The notes below the pieces were generated by a model, which saw only the letters and a program-made list of their open reading frames with translations, was not told the DNA's origin and did not search any database. This document shows positions 1-7,813 of a DNA stretch of 13,014 nt, one piece after another; positions within the stretch are counted from its first letter, which is position 1; each line of letters starts with the position of its first letter. The stretch comes from Bacillota bacterium (GTDB taxonomy: Bacteria > Eremiobacterota > SpSt-956 > JAKJGF01). Where the stretch lies: contig JAKPQU010000003.1 in assembly GCA_029555925.1 (NCBI GenBank), positions 1 through 13,014 on the forward strand, read 5' to 3'. The translations under genes and the position numbers were made by a program.

Positions 1-57
1 TTAAATAAGGGCTAATTTATTGTCTGTAAAACAAATTAAATAAGGCAGATTATTTTT
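1..57. repeat. 57-bp direct repeat, copy A
   Basis: This stretch matches 8663-8719 in the same orientation at 56 of 57 positions; the only difference is at position 48 (g here, a in the other copy). The match stops after base 57. It may extend left of the window, which cannot be seen. Inside it the decamer TTAAATAAGG occurs twice, 35 bp apart (1-10 and 36-45). The second half can fold as AAATAA, loop GGCAGA, TTATTT, a weak AT-only stem. It has no coding capacity. It looks like one member of a dispersed intergenic repeat family; its function is unknown. Confidence 0.85.
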
Positions 58-152
58 CTTCGTAAGAGCCTGTCAGGCAGAAGCTGATAAATGGTTACTA
101 ATTTACCTGTAGCGGTACTGAGGTAAGAATAAATAATACATAACTGCTCTCG

Positions 153-173
153 TGACGCGTCATGCATGACGGG
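153..173 (+). repeat. degenerate heptamer cluster 1 (TRAYGCG sense on +)
   Basis: Three heptamers read TGACGCG, TCATGCA and TGACGGG. The cluster also forms two overlapping perfect palindromes, TGACGCGTCA (153-162) and GTCATGCATGAC (159-170). It is inverted with respect to the next cluster (233-274). It belongs to the same sequence family as the clusters at 1014-1034 and 8530-8571. Confidence 0.55.
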
Positions 174-232
174 AAGAAAACCTTTATTACATGCTTATGC
201 TCAGGTCAATAATAGAATTTTCTGATGTATTG

Positions 233-274
233 TGCGTCACGCATTAAGCATCACCCATTACGCGTCACGCGTCA
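233..274 (-). repeat. heptamer array 2, six units, upstream of the coiled-coil gene
   Basis: Six contiguous 7-bp units read on the + strand TGCGTCA, CGCATTA, AGCATCA, CCCATTA, CGCGTCA, CGCGTCA. Their reverse complements fit a loose TRAYGCG consensus. The array ends 25 bp before the start codon at 300 and 10 bp before its Shine-Dalgarno, so it probably lies in the 5' untranslated leader. The exact 7-bp phase over 42 bp marks it as a tandem repeat rather than chance. The frame happens to stay open through it, but that is not evidence of coding. Confidence 0.75.
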
Positions 275-299
275 CGAATATATCGGGAGGAATCAATTT

Positions 300-656
300 A
301 TGCGAGACAAAAGTATATCAGAAATAGTCTTTGACAGGGTTAAAAAAGGGGCGGAATTTGTTGCTGAAAAAGGGGGAGAATTGAGAGATAAAGCCATAAA
401 AAGTTCGGAGAAATTTGCCCGTACTCAGGGGCTTAAACTTGATATAGACAATCTTCAGGAGAAAAAACAGAAGAAATTAAAACAGCTCAGTTACCTTGTA
501 TATAATCTTTATACTAAAAATGAAATAGCTCATCCGGAAATTAATGCAATATGTCAGGAAGTAAGAGGTATTCAGTGTCAGATAGATGAAAAGAGAATAG
601 AAGTTGATATGATTAAAAAGAATAAAGGTGAATACGGGGCTGATTCTGATTTTTAA
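300..656 (+). CDS. small charged coiled-coil protein, function unknown
   Basis: This is a 118-aa protein I do not recognise. The start at 300 is chosen because GGGAGG (285-290) sits nine bases upstream. An in-frame ATG at 225 would translate the heptamer repeat and has no ribosome binding site. The protein is rich in Lys and Glu, has no signal peptide or membrane segment, and looks largely helical. Residues about 5-40 form an amphipathic stretch, and a long Lys/Glu/Gln-rich segment follows that is likely coiled coil. The gene is followed after 11 nt by the zinc-ribbon gene, whose Shine-Dalgarno overlaps this stop, so the two are probably co-transcribed and coupled. An adaptor or structural partner of the downstream kinase is possible, but this is inferred from position only. 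Confidence 0.75.
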   Translation: MRDKSISEIVFDRVKKGAEFVAEKGGELRDKAIKSSEKFARTQGLKLDIDNLQEKKQKKLKQLSYLVYNLYTKNEIAHPEINAICQEVRGIQCQIDEKRIEVDMIKKNKGEYGADSDF

Positions 657-667
657 GGTGTATTCTT

Positions 668-961
668 ATGTATACCTGTCCTCAATGTAACAGAAAAGTA
701 GATTCCCTTCTGAAACAGGTTTATTCCTCAGGCCAGGTCTGTAGCATCTGTTTTCAACTGGAAATAAAGGAAGGACTGCTTGAAGAGCTTGAATGGCAGA
801 AATTTCAATTGAAAACAAGACTTGGCGAAATAATGGATAAAAGTTTCTGGGAAAAGGATTTTAAAGAAGAAAAAAAATATGTCAGGGAACAGATACAAAT
901 ATGTGAAGGAAAAATAAATAAGTTGAATGATGAAATTAGTGAACTGGAAGATTTGAATTAA
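668..961 (+). CDS. zinc-ribbon / coiled-coil small protein
   Basis: The 97-aa product begins with a four-cysteine zinc-ribbon signature, Cys4-x2-Cys7 and Cys25-x2-Cys28, spaced like many short bacterial zinc ribbons. Residues about 30-97 are strongly charged and heptad-like (Leu/Ile with Glu/Lys) and likely form a coiled coil. No membrane segment is visible, so it is presumably cytoplasmic. AAGGTG (655-660) overlaps the previous stop codon and provides the ribosome binding site, which suggests translational coupling. The kinase two positions along also starts with a double CxxC ribbon, so zinc-ribbon modules recur in this cluster. The function is unknown; a protein-interaction or scaffold role is an inference. 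Confidence 0.8.
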   Translation: MYTCPQCNRKVDSLLKQVYSSGQVCSICFQLEIKEGLLEELEWQKFQLKTRLGEIMDKSFWEKDFKEEKKYVREQIQICEGKINKLNDEISELEDLN

Positions 962-991
962 CGGCTATGGCTGATCCAGTCACAAAAAAGA

Positions 992-1045
992 ATGAGAATT
1001 TGTTCCTCCCTTTACGCGTTATGCGTTAGGCGTTACGATTCTCAT
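992..1045 (+). repeat. heptamer array 3 within an 8-bp inverted repeat, ahead of the kinase gene
   Basis: Three heptamers, ACGCGTT, ATGCGTT and AGGCGTT (1014-1034), are flanked by a perfect 8-bp inverted repeat, ATGAGAAT (992-999) and ATTCTCAT (1038-1045). The 106-bp gap between the zinc-ribbon gene and the kinase gene is thus mostly this element. If transcribed, it would form a stem with a 38-nt loop carrying the heptamers, ending about ten bases before the kinase Shine-Dalgarno (AAGGAG 1056-1061). A regulatory role is possible but unproven. Confidence 0.55.
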
Positions 1046-1067
1046 ATACATCAGGAAGGAGAATGAT

Positions 1068-3251
1068 ATGCCGAGATATTGCCTCCTATGTGGAAGTGGT
1101 AACGATAATACGACGTTATTTTGCGCTGCCTGCGGTACAGAACTGGTTGAAGATGAAATAAGTATAATAGAAGAAAAGTCTATAGAGACTGATGCTGTAG
1201 CTATAACCCGTGTCCCTGCTCCCGATGGGAGTATAGGCCGTGATGAAAGGCCTTTAATGGTTATACCTGACGGAACTATTTTACGTTCGTACCAGGTATC
1301 TTATTTAACCTGCGGAGGAATGGGGGCGATTTATAAGGCTGTAGATCTTAATACTCAGAAAGAATATGTTATAAAAGAAGCCATGTCTACGGATTCTACA
1401 GAGAAAACCAGATTTATGATGGCTCTTAACGATGAGAAAAACAGGCTCATTACCCTTGATCACCCTGGTATTGTAAAATGTCATGAATATTTTGAAGAAG
1501 GTGATTCCTATTATCTGGTTATAGAATATGTAGACGGACAGACATTGAGTGCTGTTCAGGAAGGAGTACTACCTGGCTTTATTCTGGAAGTAGATGTGTT
1601 GAACTGGGCCGTACAGCTTTCGGAGATATTACACTATCTTCATACAAGACAGCCCCCTGTTATATACAGGGATTTAAAACCGAGTAATGTTATGGTGACA
1701 CATCTTGGAAAAGTTAAATTAATTGATTTTGGTATAGCCAGGGTTTATAAAAAAGATAAGAGAATGGATACGGAAATTATAGGCACAGTAGGTTTTTGTC
1801 CTCCTGAACAATACGGAGATGGCCAGACTGATCACAGATCTGATATATACAGCCTGGGTGCAATGATGCATTCACTCATGACCAACATAATTCCAGGTTC
1901 CCAGAGTTCCAATCCTTTCGAATTCTGTTCTGTCAGAATGGTAAACCCAAATGCAAGCAGACAGATTGAAGCAATAATAAAAAAGGCTACCAGGATAGAT
2001 AGAGAAGACCGTTATGATAGTATGGAACATATGTGGGGAGTTTTGAAAAGTGCCTATAAAAATGCATCTGAACAATTACTCGGAATGCCGAGGCTCGAAG
2101 TAGATCCTGTCAACCTGGATATAATGAGAATAGGTATAGATGAAAAAAGAACTGCCCGTTTTCTCATAACAAATGCCGGTAAAGGTACTCTAAAAGGAAC
2201 AATTGTTCCTCCTGCTATGAAAGGTATTTCACTGTTTCCTCTTGAAATTAACAGCAATAAACAGGTAGTGGAAATTGAAGTGGATAGCTCCCAGGTTCCT
2301 CCTTATAAACAGCAGAAGATTAATATAGCTATCAAAACAAACGGAGGAAGTTTTGTTCTCCCTGTTACCTTTTCCGTTGGCTTAACACCAAAACTGGCTG
2401 TTAATGTAAGTGCTCTTCAGTTTGTACTTCATAATGATCAGGTTTCTTTTTTAAAAGAAATAATACTCTTGAATAAAGGTGCTGCCACCCTTGAAGGTGT
2501 AGCAAGATGTAAAGATCCATGGGTCATACTAAGCCATAAAGAGTTCAAAGGAAATTTTGTAAAACTTTCTGTTCAGATAGATCCTTATAATCTCTTTCCC
2601 GGTAGATCTTATTCCAGTAAAATTATTTTAAATACCAATGGCGGAACAAAAGAAATAAATATTCAGGTTTTCTTAAGATTATCCTTTGCACATTTAGAAG
2701 ATACTCTCGCTCATATAGAACAGGGAAAAGAAAAGGTTCGTTTAAGCCAGATGCTTAGAGATTTACGTGTAGAAGAACCGGAAATCAGAAAAGACATGAT
2801 TATCAGTTTGAATGAACACAGATACAGGGATCTATTTATTCCTCATTTTATGGAAGCCATGGAAAGAGATAGTGAGCCGGAGGTCAGAGAAACTGCTGCA
2901 GAAGTACTATATAATTTGTTAAATGAGGAAACAATACCTTCTTTTATCGAAGCCTTGAGTGATTCTTCTCCTAAAGTCAGAAAAATTGCCGTAGAAGCTT
3001 TAGAAAAGCTTGGAGGAGAAGAGACATTTGAATATGTAGCAAAGCTTGTAACAGACGGAAATGCTGATGTCAGAGCGGCAGCGGCCAGGACCGTTGCAAA
3101 ATTCGGACATAAAAAGTTTGTAAATACCATTACTCCTATAGGTAAAGCAGTTAAAGAAATGGATATAGAAACAGCCACAAGAGGACTTAAAAGCGTTCAA
3201 AATGTAGCTAAAGGTTTCTGGGATAAGTTTTTGAAGAAAAAGATTGATTGA
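1068..3251 (+). CDS. eukaryotic-type Ser/Thr protein kinase with zinc ribbon, beta-sandwich repeats and HEAT-like repeats
   Basis: The 727-aa protein starts at an ATG six bases after AAGGAG. Domains in order: a zinc ribbon (Cys5-x2-Cys8, Cys19-x2-Cys22); a linker to about residue 70; a Hanks-type kinase domain at about 73-330. The kinase has the glycine loop CGGMG (82-86), the ATP-binding Lys103 in VIK, catalytic-loop YRDLKPSN (Asp202, Asn207), DFG at 220-222, PPE at 245-247 and Asp259 in SDIYSLG, so it looks catalytically competent. Two related beta-rich segments follow (about 342-438 and 441-536), each ending in a TNGG-containing strand. HEAT-like helical repeats span about 565-690 with repeated VRxxAA motifs. 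No membrane segment is visible, so it is probably a soluble cytoplasmic kinase using its C-terminal modules for binding. Substrates are unknown. Confidence 0.95.
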   Translation: MPRYCLLCGSGNDNTTLFCAACGTELVEDEISIIEEKSIETDAVAITRVPAPDGSIGRDERPLMVIPDGTILRSYQVSYLTCGGMGAIYKAVDLNTQKEYVIKEAMSTDSTEKTRFMMALNDEKNRLITLDHPGIVKCHEYFEEGDSYYLVIEYVDGQTLSAVQEGVLPGFILEVDVLNWAVQLSEILHYLHTRQPPVIYRDLKPSNVMVTHLGKVKLIDFGIARVYKKDKRMDTEIIGTVGFCPPEQYGDGQTDHRSDIYSLGAMMHSLMTNIIPGSQSSNPFEFCSVRMVNPNASRQIEAIIKKATRIDREDRYDSMEHMWGVLKSAYKNASEQLLGMPRLEVDPVNLDIMRIGIDEKRTARFLITNAGKGTLKGTIVPPAMKGISLFPLEINSNKQVVEIEVDSSQVPPYKQQKINIAIKTNGGSFVLPVTFSVGLTPKLAVNVSALQFVLHNDQVSFLKEIILLNKGAATLEGVARCKDPWVILSHKEFKGNFVKLSVQIDPYNLFPGRSYSSKIILNTNGGTKEINIQVFLRLSFAHLEDTLAHIEQGKEKVRLSQMLRDLRVEEPEIRKDMIISLNEHRYRDLFIPHFMEAMERDSEPEVRETAAEVLYNLLNEETIPSFIEALSDSSPKVRKIAVEALEKLGGEETFEYVAKLVTDGNADVRAAAARTVAKFGHKKFVNTITPIGKAVKEMDIETATRGLKSVQNVAKGFWDKFLKKKID

Positions 3252-4858
3252 TATTCGCTGAAAAAATGTTGAAAAAATTCTGGAATTACTGGAAAGAATT
3301 TATATTATCACTGGAAAATACGGAAATACCTTTCTCCTATTTTTTGCTTACTTTTTTATTTACTGTTACTATGAGAAATTTCTTAGAGGTTTTTTCCTGC
3401 GGTACTTCTATTTCTTCTGATTTTATCCATTATTATCTCTTTTATATAAGTCTCTGCCTTTCTATGATTTTATTATTTTATTTTGCTACGGGAGAAGATA
3501 TAGTAAAAATAAGCAGGGTTATTCTTACAGGTTTTTTTATAATAATATCGCCGCCAATTCTGGACATAATTCTTACTTCCGGTAAAGGTTATATTCTGGC
3601 CTATTTACTGCCGGGATTACATCATAATATAATTCTGAAATTTTTCACATTTTTTGGCCCTTTTGAAGACACAGGGGTATCTGCAGGAATAAGAATAGAA
3701 GTGGCTCTCGTTATGATAGCTTCTTTTACATATTTTATAATAAAAACCGGTAAGATATTACGAAGTATTTTCTTTGTTTTTTTAGTTTATACCTTAATAT
3801 TTATCTATATCTCCATACCGTTTTTTATTCTTCCTGTTTTTTATCTTCTCAGCGGAGCTACCATAGATGATATAATAAACATATTTTCTTCTTACAGGCA
3901 GGTTACCGATCTCTTTGTAATCTTTTTCAATCATATATTTATATTCTTAAGTCTTATCGTTTTTCTGGTAATTGTTTATTTACACAGAAAAGAATATGTT
4001 ATTTCTCTTCTGAAAGATCTTCGTTTTTTCAGGTTAATTCATTTTGAATTAATGTTTGTCGGAGGTATTATTGTTGGTGCTTTTTCTTCTTTCCATATTT
4101 CTGTTAAAGAGGCAATTTTAAGTCCTGAAAAATTCTTTCCTTTTCTTTTTACAATCTTTTCAATTATGATGGCCTGGTTATTTTCAGTTATTACCAATAA
4201 TATAGAAGATAGAAATATTGATTCTGTTTCAAACAGAGAAAGACCAAACGTTACAGAGAAAATTCCTTCTAAAATTTATAAAACCACAGGCTGGATTGTT
4301 TTATCACTGTCTGTCATTTCGGCCATATCAGTAAATTTTTCAATATTCTTTTTAATATTTCTGTTTATTGGAAATTACTTTTTATATTCAATGCCGCCTG
4401 TAAGATGTAAGAGGGTAATTTTTTTTTCCAAGCTTGTTCCTTCTATAAATTCTTTTATTATGTTGTTAACAGGTTATGTGTTTCTCTGTGATTCTTTAAG
4501 ATTTTTTCCGAGAGAGCTTGTTTTCTTTTTCTTGATATTTGTAACTGCCTCCATGAATTTTATAGATATAAAGGATTATGAAGGCGATAAAATTGGTAGA
4601 ATAAAAACATTGCCTGTTTTAATGGGATTGGAAAAAAGCAAGTTGTTAACAGGATTATTTTTTTTAATTTCTTATATTGCAGCTTCTTATCTCCTTGACG
4701 TTCCTCCTTACGGCTATTTATTGATTATTCTTGGAGCAGTTCAATTCTTTCTCATAAACAGGAAACATTATTCTGAAAAGCCTGTGTTCATAGTTTATTT
4801 TATTACCTTAATATTAACAGTGATTATTTATGGTATATCAGGCCATATAAAAAAATAA
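3248..4858 (+). CDS. UbiA-superfamily membrane prenyltransferase with extended N-terminal membrane domain
   Basis: This 536-aa, very hydrophobic protein carries both Asp-rich UbiA motifs in its C-terminal half. The first is NNIEDRNID (317-325) followed by NRERP (329-333). The second is DIKDYEGD (440-447) followed by TLP (454-456). The YSMPP stretch (380-384) also fits the family. Such enzymes transfer prenyl groups to aromatic or other acceptors within the membrane, with Mg2+ held by the Asp motifs. Typical members have about 280-320 residues. Here about 260 extra residues with several hydrophobic segments precede the catalytic part and show no motif I recognise. The TTG start at 3248 overlaps the kinase stop by four bases, implying coupling; ATG at 3266 is an alternative, and neither has a strong Shine-Dalgarno. 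The acceptor and product cannot be told. Confidence 0.85.
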   Translation: MIFAEKMLKKFWNYWKEFILSLENTEIPFSYFLLTFLFTVTMRNFLEVFSCGTSISSDFIHYYLFYISLCLSMILLFYFATGEDIVKISRVILTGFFIIISPPILDIILTSGKGYILAYLLPGLHHNIILKFFTFFGPFEDTGVSAGIRIEVALVMIASFTYFIIKTGKILRSIFFVFLVYTLIFIYISIPFFILPVFYLLSGATIDDIINIFSSYRQVTDLFVIFFNHIFIFLSLIVFLVIVYLHRKEYVISLLKDLRFFRLIHFELMFVGGIIVGAFSSFHISVKEAILSPEKFFPFLFTIFSIMMAWLFSVITNNIEDRNIDSVSNRERPNVTEKIPSKIYKTTGWIVLSLSVISAISVNFSIFFLIFLFIGNYFLYSMPPVRCKRVIFFSKLVPSINSFIMLLTGYVFLCDSLRFFPRELVFFFLIFVTASMNFIDIKDYEGDKIGRIKTLPVLMGLEKSKLLTGLFFLISYIAASYLLDVPPYGYLLIILGAVQFFLINRKHYSEKPVFIVYFITLILTVIIYGISGHIKK

Positions 4859-4881
4859 AACAGTAATTCAAAAAATCACTT

Positions 4882-4956
4882 TTAATTCAATTCAAACCAG
4901 CTCATCATTCTTACATTAAATTTGCCTTCTCTCAGTCTGGCAACCCTGTCCCAGCC
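4882..4956 (-). pseudogene. out-of-frame conserved C-terminal tail of the operon 1 PilX-like gene
   Basis: Read on the minus strand in a different frame from the upstream gene, this stretch encodes 24 residues ending VRMMSWFELN and a TAA stop at 4882-4884. The intact paralogue ends with VRRICWVELN, and the two tails also align at GWDRVA against GLGKVA. The tail frame is closed by TAA immediately upstream (4957-4959), so it can only be reached from the main frame through a one-base shift near 4951-4958. Adding one base in the GG run there would give a 727-aa protein with the full tail. This is a genuine one-base deletion, a programmed shift or an assembly error. Confidence 0.75.
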
Positions 4957-7064
4957 TTACCACTCTGAGTAATGTTCTTGTTCCTGATACCGGTAATATT
5001 AATAGATTTGTTTGCATTATTAGGGTCTGCATCATTTAGATATTTATTCTTATTCATAGCGGTAATGGAACCATCTATGTTTACATAGTCGTTTGGAGCT
5101 TCAGTTCCCATTAATACAGCCCCTCCGAGAGGACCATTAGGATCTGCTTTTTCTATGGTTACATCATCCTTTGAAAATAGGTAGCCCTTTATATTATAAT
5201 TACTGCCGGGAGCTGTTTGAATGATAAGATCATCATCGGAAATGGAAGCCATACTATCACTATTGATGCCTTTATGAAGATAGGCTATTTTTCCTCTTGA
5301 TACCATGTCTCCGTTACCTTCTACATTTACTCCTATGATTAAATGGGCATCAGAGTAAATAGAATGGTCATTCAGATTCATAGAAGTATTCAATTTATAT
5401 TTTCTGCCGGACACTTCATAAGGCACACCCATTATTCTGAAGATATTATCTTTAACGATAGGATTGTCAGGAGGGCCTGCCAGTTCAAACAACGTTTTAG
5501 TAGGGTCAGATGCAGGAGTACTGTTTATATAAATATCTCTCTCCAGCTGAAAAGCTCCTTCTATTTCATAATTGTTAGAACCTTTAGCTATAATTTTAAA
5601 ATCAGAACTTATACCAAGATCATCACTGGCATATTTAGGAGGTAAGAATTTTTCTATTTTCTTATCTGCTCCTATTTTGGCAAGTCCTATATTCTGTTCT
5701 CCGTCCAGAAGACCCTGTTCCAGCAGCTCGGCAGGCGGGGTGAAATAACTGTTATTATTTGGAGAAAGCTGGAATGTTGTTGCGCCGGCAGGGATTGGTG
5801 CTGTGCGAGTATAGTCGTTGGCACCGTTTCTGCCTTCTGTTTTTGTATTGAACGGATTATACCACTTTGGATCGGAAACTTCTTCCGTACCTGTTACAGT
5901 TACACCAATCTCTACCTGCATATTGGTTCCTTCTATTACATCCCATCCAATAGGGAAATTAGCATCACTGAAACCTGGAAGATCTTTTCTTATGTCCTGT
6001 GTTACTCCCTTGGCGCTGGTATAGGCCATTGTTTTATAAGTGGCAGTATACTTAACATTATTCCAGTTTGTTATATTTATATGTGCGTTGGCGGCTGCAG
6101 TGGTAGCATCTGCTGGCAGAGGTACTTCAGTCTGTGCAACGGCAAGCAGTTTATCCTGTGATGTTTTGTTTAGAATGTCTGCCATTTTCTGCGGATCATT
6201 CGGTATATAATATAAAGGAGTTATTAAAAAGCTTCCCGGCTTCACATCCGGTGTACAGGAACTTTTCTTGGCATCTATAATTTTACCTGCTTCCATATTT
6301 TCATCACTGCAGGATTCCACTGAAGCAAGATTTTCTTTTGGTATAACCTTGTTGGGATCCTCATTTAACTTGATCTTTCCTGCAGCAGATGCTGTCCCTC
6401 CCTGCAGATCTACTTTCGTGCCGAGCAAATCAGCCTGTTCGATACTGTAACTGGTGTTCGGATCTTCTCCTGCTTTGCTCGGATCCCAGGCGGAATATAT
6501 TCGCCCCGGTGATTTTCCATTAGGATCGAAAGCCATGTTTTTAATTGTAACATCTCCGTCGGCGAAGTATATTTTACCCTGCGCAGCAAGTGCATAAGGA
6601 GAAATATCGCTTCTTATGAAAATTACTTTTACATATTTTATGGCACTTCCTGCTTTACCTTTACAGATAAATTCTGCAGTATAGGCAGGGATGGTTCCGG
6701 AAAGTTTCGTATCACCTAGAGCCGATCTGTCTACTTTTTCTGTTCCCTGAAGATTATTACAGGAGAGATATTCACTCCCAGCAAAATTAATTTCCCATGA
6801 TGAACCGTCAAGGTCTTTTTTTACATTATCAGTGGATGACGGGGTACCGGCACCCCAGGCAGGTTCTTTGTTTAATCTGGCAAGAGCATACTCTGCTGCT
6901 GCCTCTGCTGCTTTAAGAGCTTTCATTTTTTGTTCTGAATTTCCCATCATAGATAAATGATTGGTACTGATAAAAACCATGGACACGGTAAGCATAGCAA
7001 GCAGTACTGTCAGTAATAAAACAGAAATAAGGGCCATACCTTTTCTTGATAAGTTTTGTTTCAT
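4932..7064 (-). CDS. PilX-like large minor pilin, operon 1 (C-terminally frameshifted)
   Basis: This 710-aa protein starts at an ATG nine bases after AAGGGGG (7074-7080). Its N-terminus is a type III signal of the PilX/GspK type: basic leader, Gly9, then MALISVLLL and about 20 hydrophobic residues, with no Glu at position 5 of the mature protein. The family's AAEAAAEYA motif follows (about 52-60). Pre-pilin peptidase should cut after Gly9. The rest is a very large ectodomain; known PilX proteins are usually below 200 aa. Residues about 122-164 (IPAYTAE...AQGKI) and a late block with SDAHLIIG and SRGKIAYL are shared with the operon 2 paralogue. The frame ends at TGA 4932 after KAGTGLPD, missing the conserved tail found out of frame just downstream. 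It likely acts at the pilus tip or in assembly. Confidence 0.85.
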   Translation of the reverse strand: MKQNLSRKGMALISVLLLTVLLAMLTVSMVFISTNHLSMMGNSEQKMKALKAAEAAAEYALARLNKEPAWGAGTPSSTDNVKKDLDGSSWEINFAGSEYLSCNNLQGTEKVDRSALGDTKLSGTIPAYTAEFICKGKAGSAIKYVKVIFIRSDISPYALAAQGKIYFADGDVTIKNMAFDPNGKSPGRIYSAWDPSKAGEDPNTSYSIEQADLLGTKVDLQGGTASAAGKIKLNEDPNKVIPKENLASVESCSDENMEAGKIIDAKKSSCTPDVKPGSFLITPLYYIPNDPQKMADILNKTSQDKLLAVAQTEVPLPADATTAAANAHINITNWNNVKYTATYKTMAYTSAKGVTQDIRKDLPGFSDANFPIGWDVIEGTNMQVEIGVTVTGTEEVSDPKWYNPFNTKTEGRNGANDYTRTAPIPAGATTFQLSPNNNSYFTPPAELLEQGLLDGEQNIGLAKIGADKKIEKFLPPKYASDDLGISSDFKIIAKGSNNYEIEGAFQLERDIYINSTPASDPTKTLFELAGPPDNPIVKDNIFRIMGVPYEVSGRKYKLNTSMNLNDHSIYSDAHLIIGVNVEGNGDMVSRGKIAYLHKGINSDSMASISDDDLIIQTAPGSNYNIKGYLFSKDDVTIEKADPNGPLGGAVLMGTEAPNDYVNIDGSITAMNKNKYLNDADPNNANKSINITGIRNKNITQSGKAGTGLPD

Positions 7065-7126
7065 TTTTCATTACCCCCTTAATTATAATGAAGATTGTAA
7101 CGGTAATATGTTACTGGAAGATTTTT

Positions 7127-7795
7127 TTAATTTCTTGGCTCGGCAGCAGCCTGAAGTTCAAAAATTTCAGTACCTTTGCTGTCCGAAGTACCTGAGACTG
7201 AATATCTGTTCCCTTTTTTTACTGTTTCCTTGGTATATAAAAGTTTTATATTTACCACAGGACTGCCTTCTACTTTTATTGATACATTAAAGTTTGCTAT
7301 ATTACTGGCTACAGGTTTGTTTTCTGCCGTAGGAACCAGAGGCGGAACAGTTTTAGACTGTATAGCCAATATTGTAAGTGGTACAGGTGTTACTCTTCCG
7401 GGAATAGTTTTAATATAATTTCTGTAAAGTGTCTTATAGCTTGTGTTCGGATCTTTATGAATATAATATATTATATATCCATTCCAGCAGGTAAAACCTG
7501 CTTTATCCTGTACATATTTATATTCTCCGTTTAATAAAGGAGTTTCCATCGCAATATACTGACCGTTAGGATCTACTGAAAGGGATTCTTTACTGCACAT
7601 GGTGATTTCCCTTACCATTCTCCTTACAACTACTTCTCCACTATTTTGCAGTTCTGTTCTTGTTTGTCCCATATTCCATCCTTTCATCCCGGCATCCAGG
7701 ATGGTATAAATGGCAACAAGAAAAAGAGAGAATATAGCTATTACTATTCCAAGTTCCAGTATGGTAAACCCCTTCTGTTTTTTGTATCTCTTCAA
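7127..7795 (-). CDS. PilW-like minor pilin, operon 1
   Basis: The 222-aa product has a classic type IV prepilin N-terminus: a basic leader, cleavage site after Gly9, then FTILE with Glu5 of the mature protein at residue 14, and a hydrophobic helix to about residue 35. The N-methylated helix would anchor it in the inner membrane and pack into a pilus or pseudopilus. The motif NMGQTRT, followed by a VVRRMVREIT segment, is nearly identical in the operon 2 copy (11251-11913) and resembles the PilW/GspJ group. The chosen start is TTG at 7795, seven bases after AAGGAG (7803-7808); an ATG start is absent. It lies 18 nt after the PilV-like gene and 62 nt before the PilX-like gene, so it is the middle cistron. 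The symbol is withheld because the family call rests on the N-terminus and gene order. Confidence 0.85.
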   Translation of the reverse strand: MKRYKKQKGFTILELGIVIAIFSLFLVAIYTILDAGMKGWNMGQTRTELQNSGEVVVRRMVREITMCSKESLSVDPNGQYIAMETPLLNGEYKYVQDKAGFTCWNGYIIYYIHKDPNTSYKTLYRNYIKTIPGRVTPVPLTILAIQSKTVPPLVPTAENKPVASNIANFNVSIKVEGSPVVNIKLLYTKETVKKGNRYSVSGTSDSKGTEIFELQAAAEPRN

Positions 7796-7813
7796 GTTTT
7801 TTCTCCTTATTTA

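Larger units (their letters stand above)
58..299. other. non-coding leader upstream of the + strand gene cluster
   Basis: No credible gene is present. From left to right it holds an 11-bp palindrome (68-78, GCCTG-t-CAGGC), a 6-bp inverted repeat (TTACCT 103-108 with AGGTAA 121-126), two heptamer-repeat clusters (153-173 and 233-274) and the ribosome binding site of the first gene (GGGAGG 285-290). A possible but weak promoter is TTACAT (187-192), a 17-bp spacer, then TAATAG (210-215). I would not rely on it. CGTGACGCGT at 151-160 is the exact reverse complement of ACGCGTCACG at 260-269 and again at 267-276, so a transcript could fold back over about 100 nt. Confidence 0.5.

Noticed and set aside
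1..57. A possible mini-CRISPR, since TTAAATAAGG recurs at 35 bp
   Set aside because: There are only two short decamers, the intervening sequence is itself duplicated at 8663, and no cas gene is present.
225..299. An N-terminal extension of the coiled-coil gene from an ATG at 225
   Set aside because: It would translate the heptamer repeat, has no ribosome binding site, and the ATG at 300 has a strong one.
1872..3200. Several antisense open stretches opposite the kinase gene
   Set aside because: They lie inside a gene with complete kinase and repeat motifs and have no ribosome binding sites or family features.
4859..4881. A bidirectional terminator between the convergent prenyltransferase and PilX-like genes
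   Set aside because: The gap is A/T-rich, but I found no stem of useful strength.
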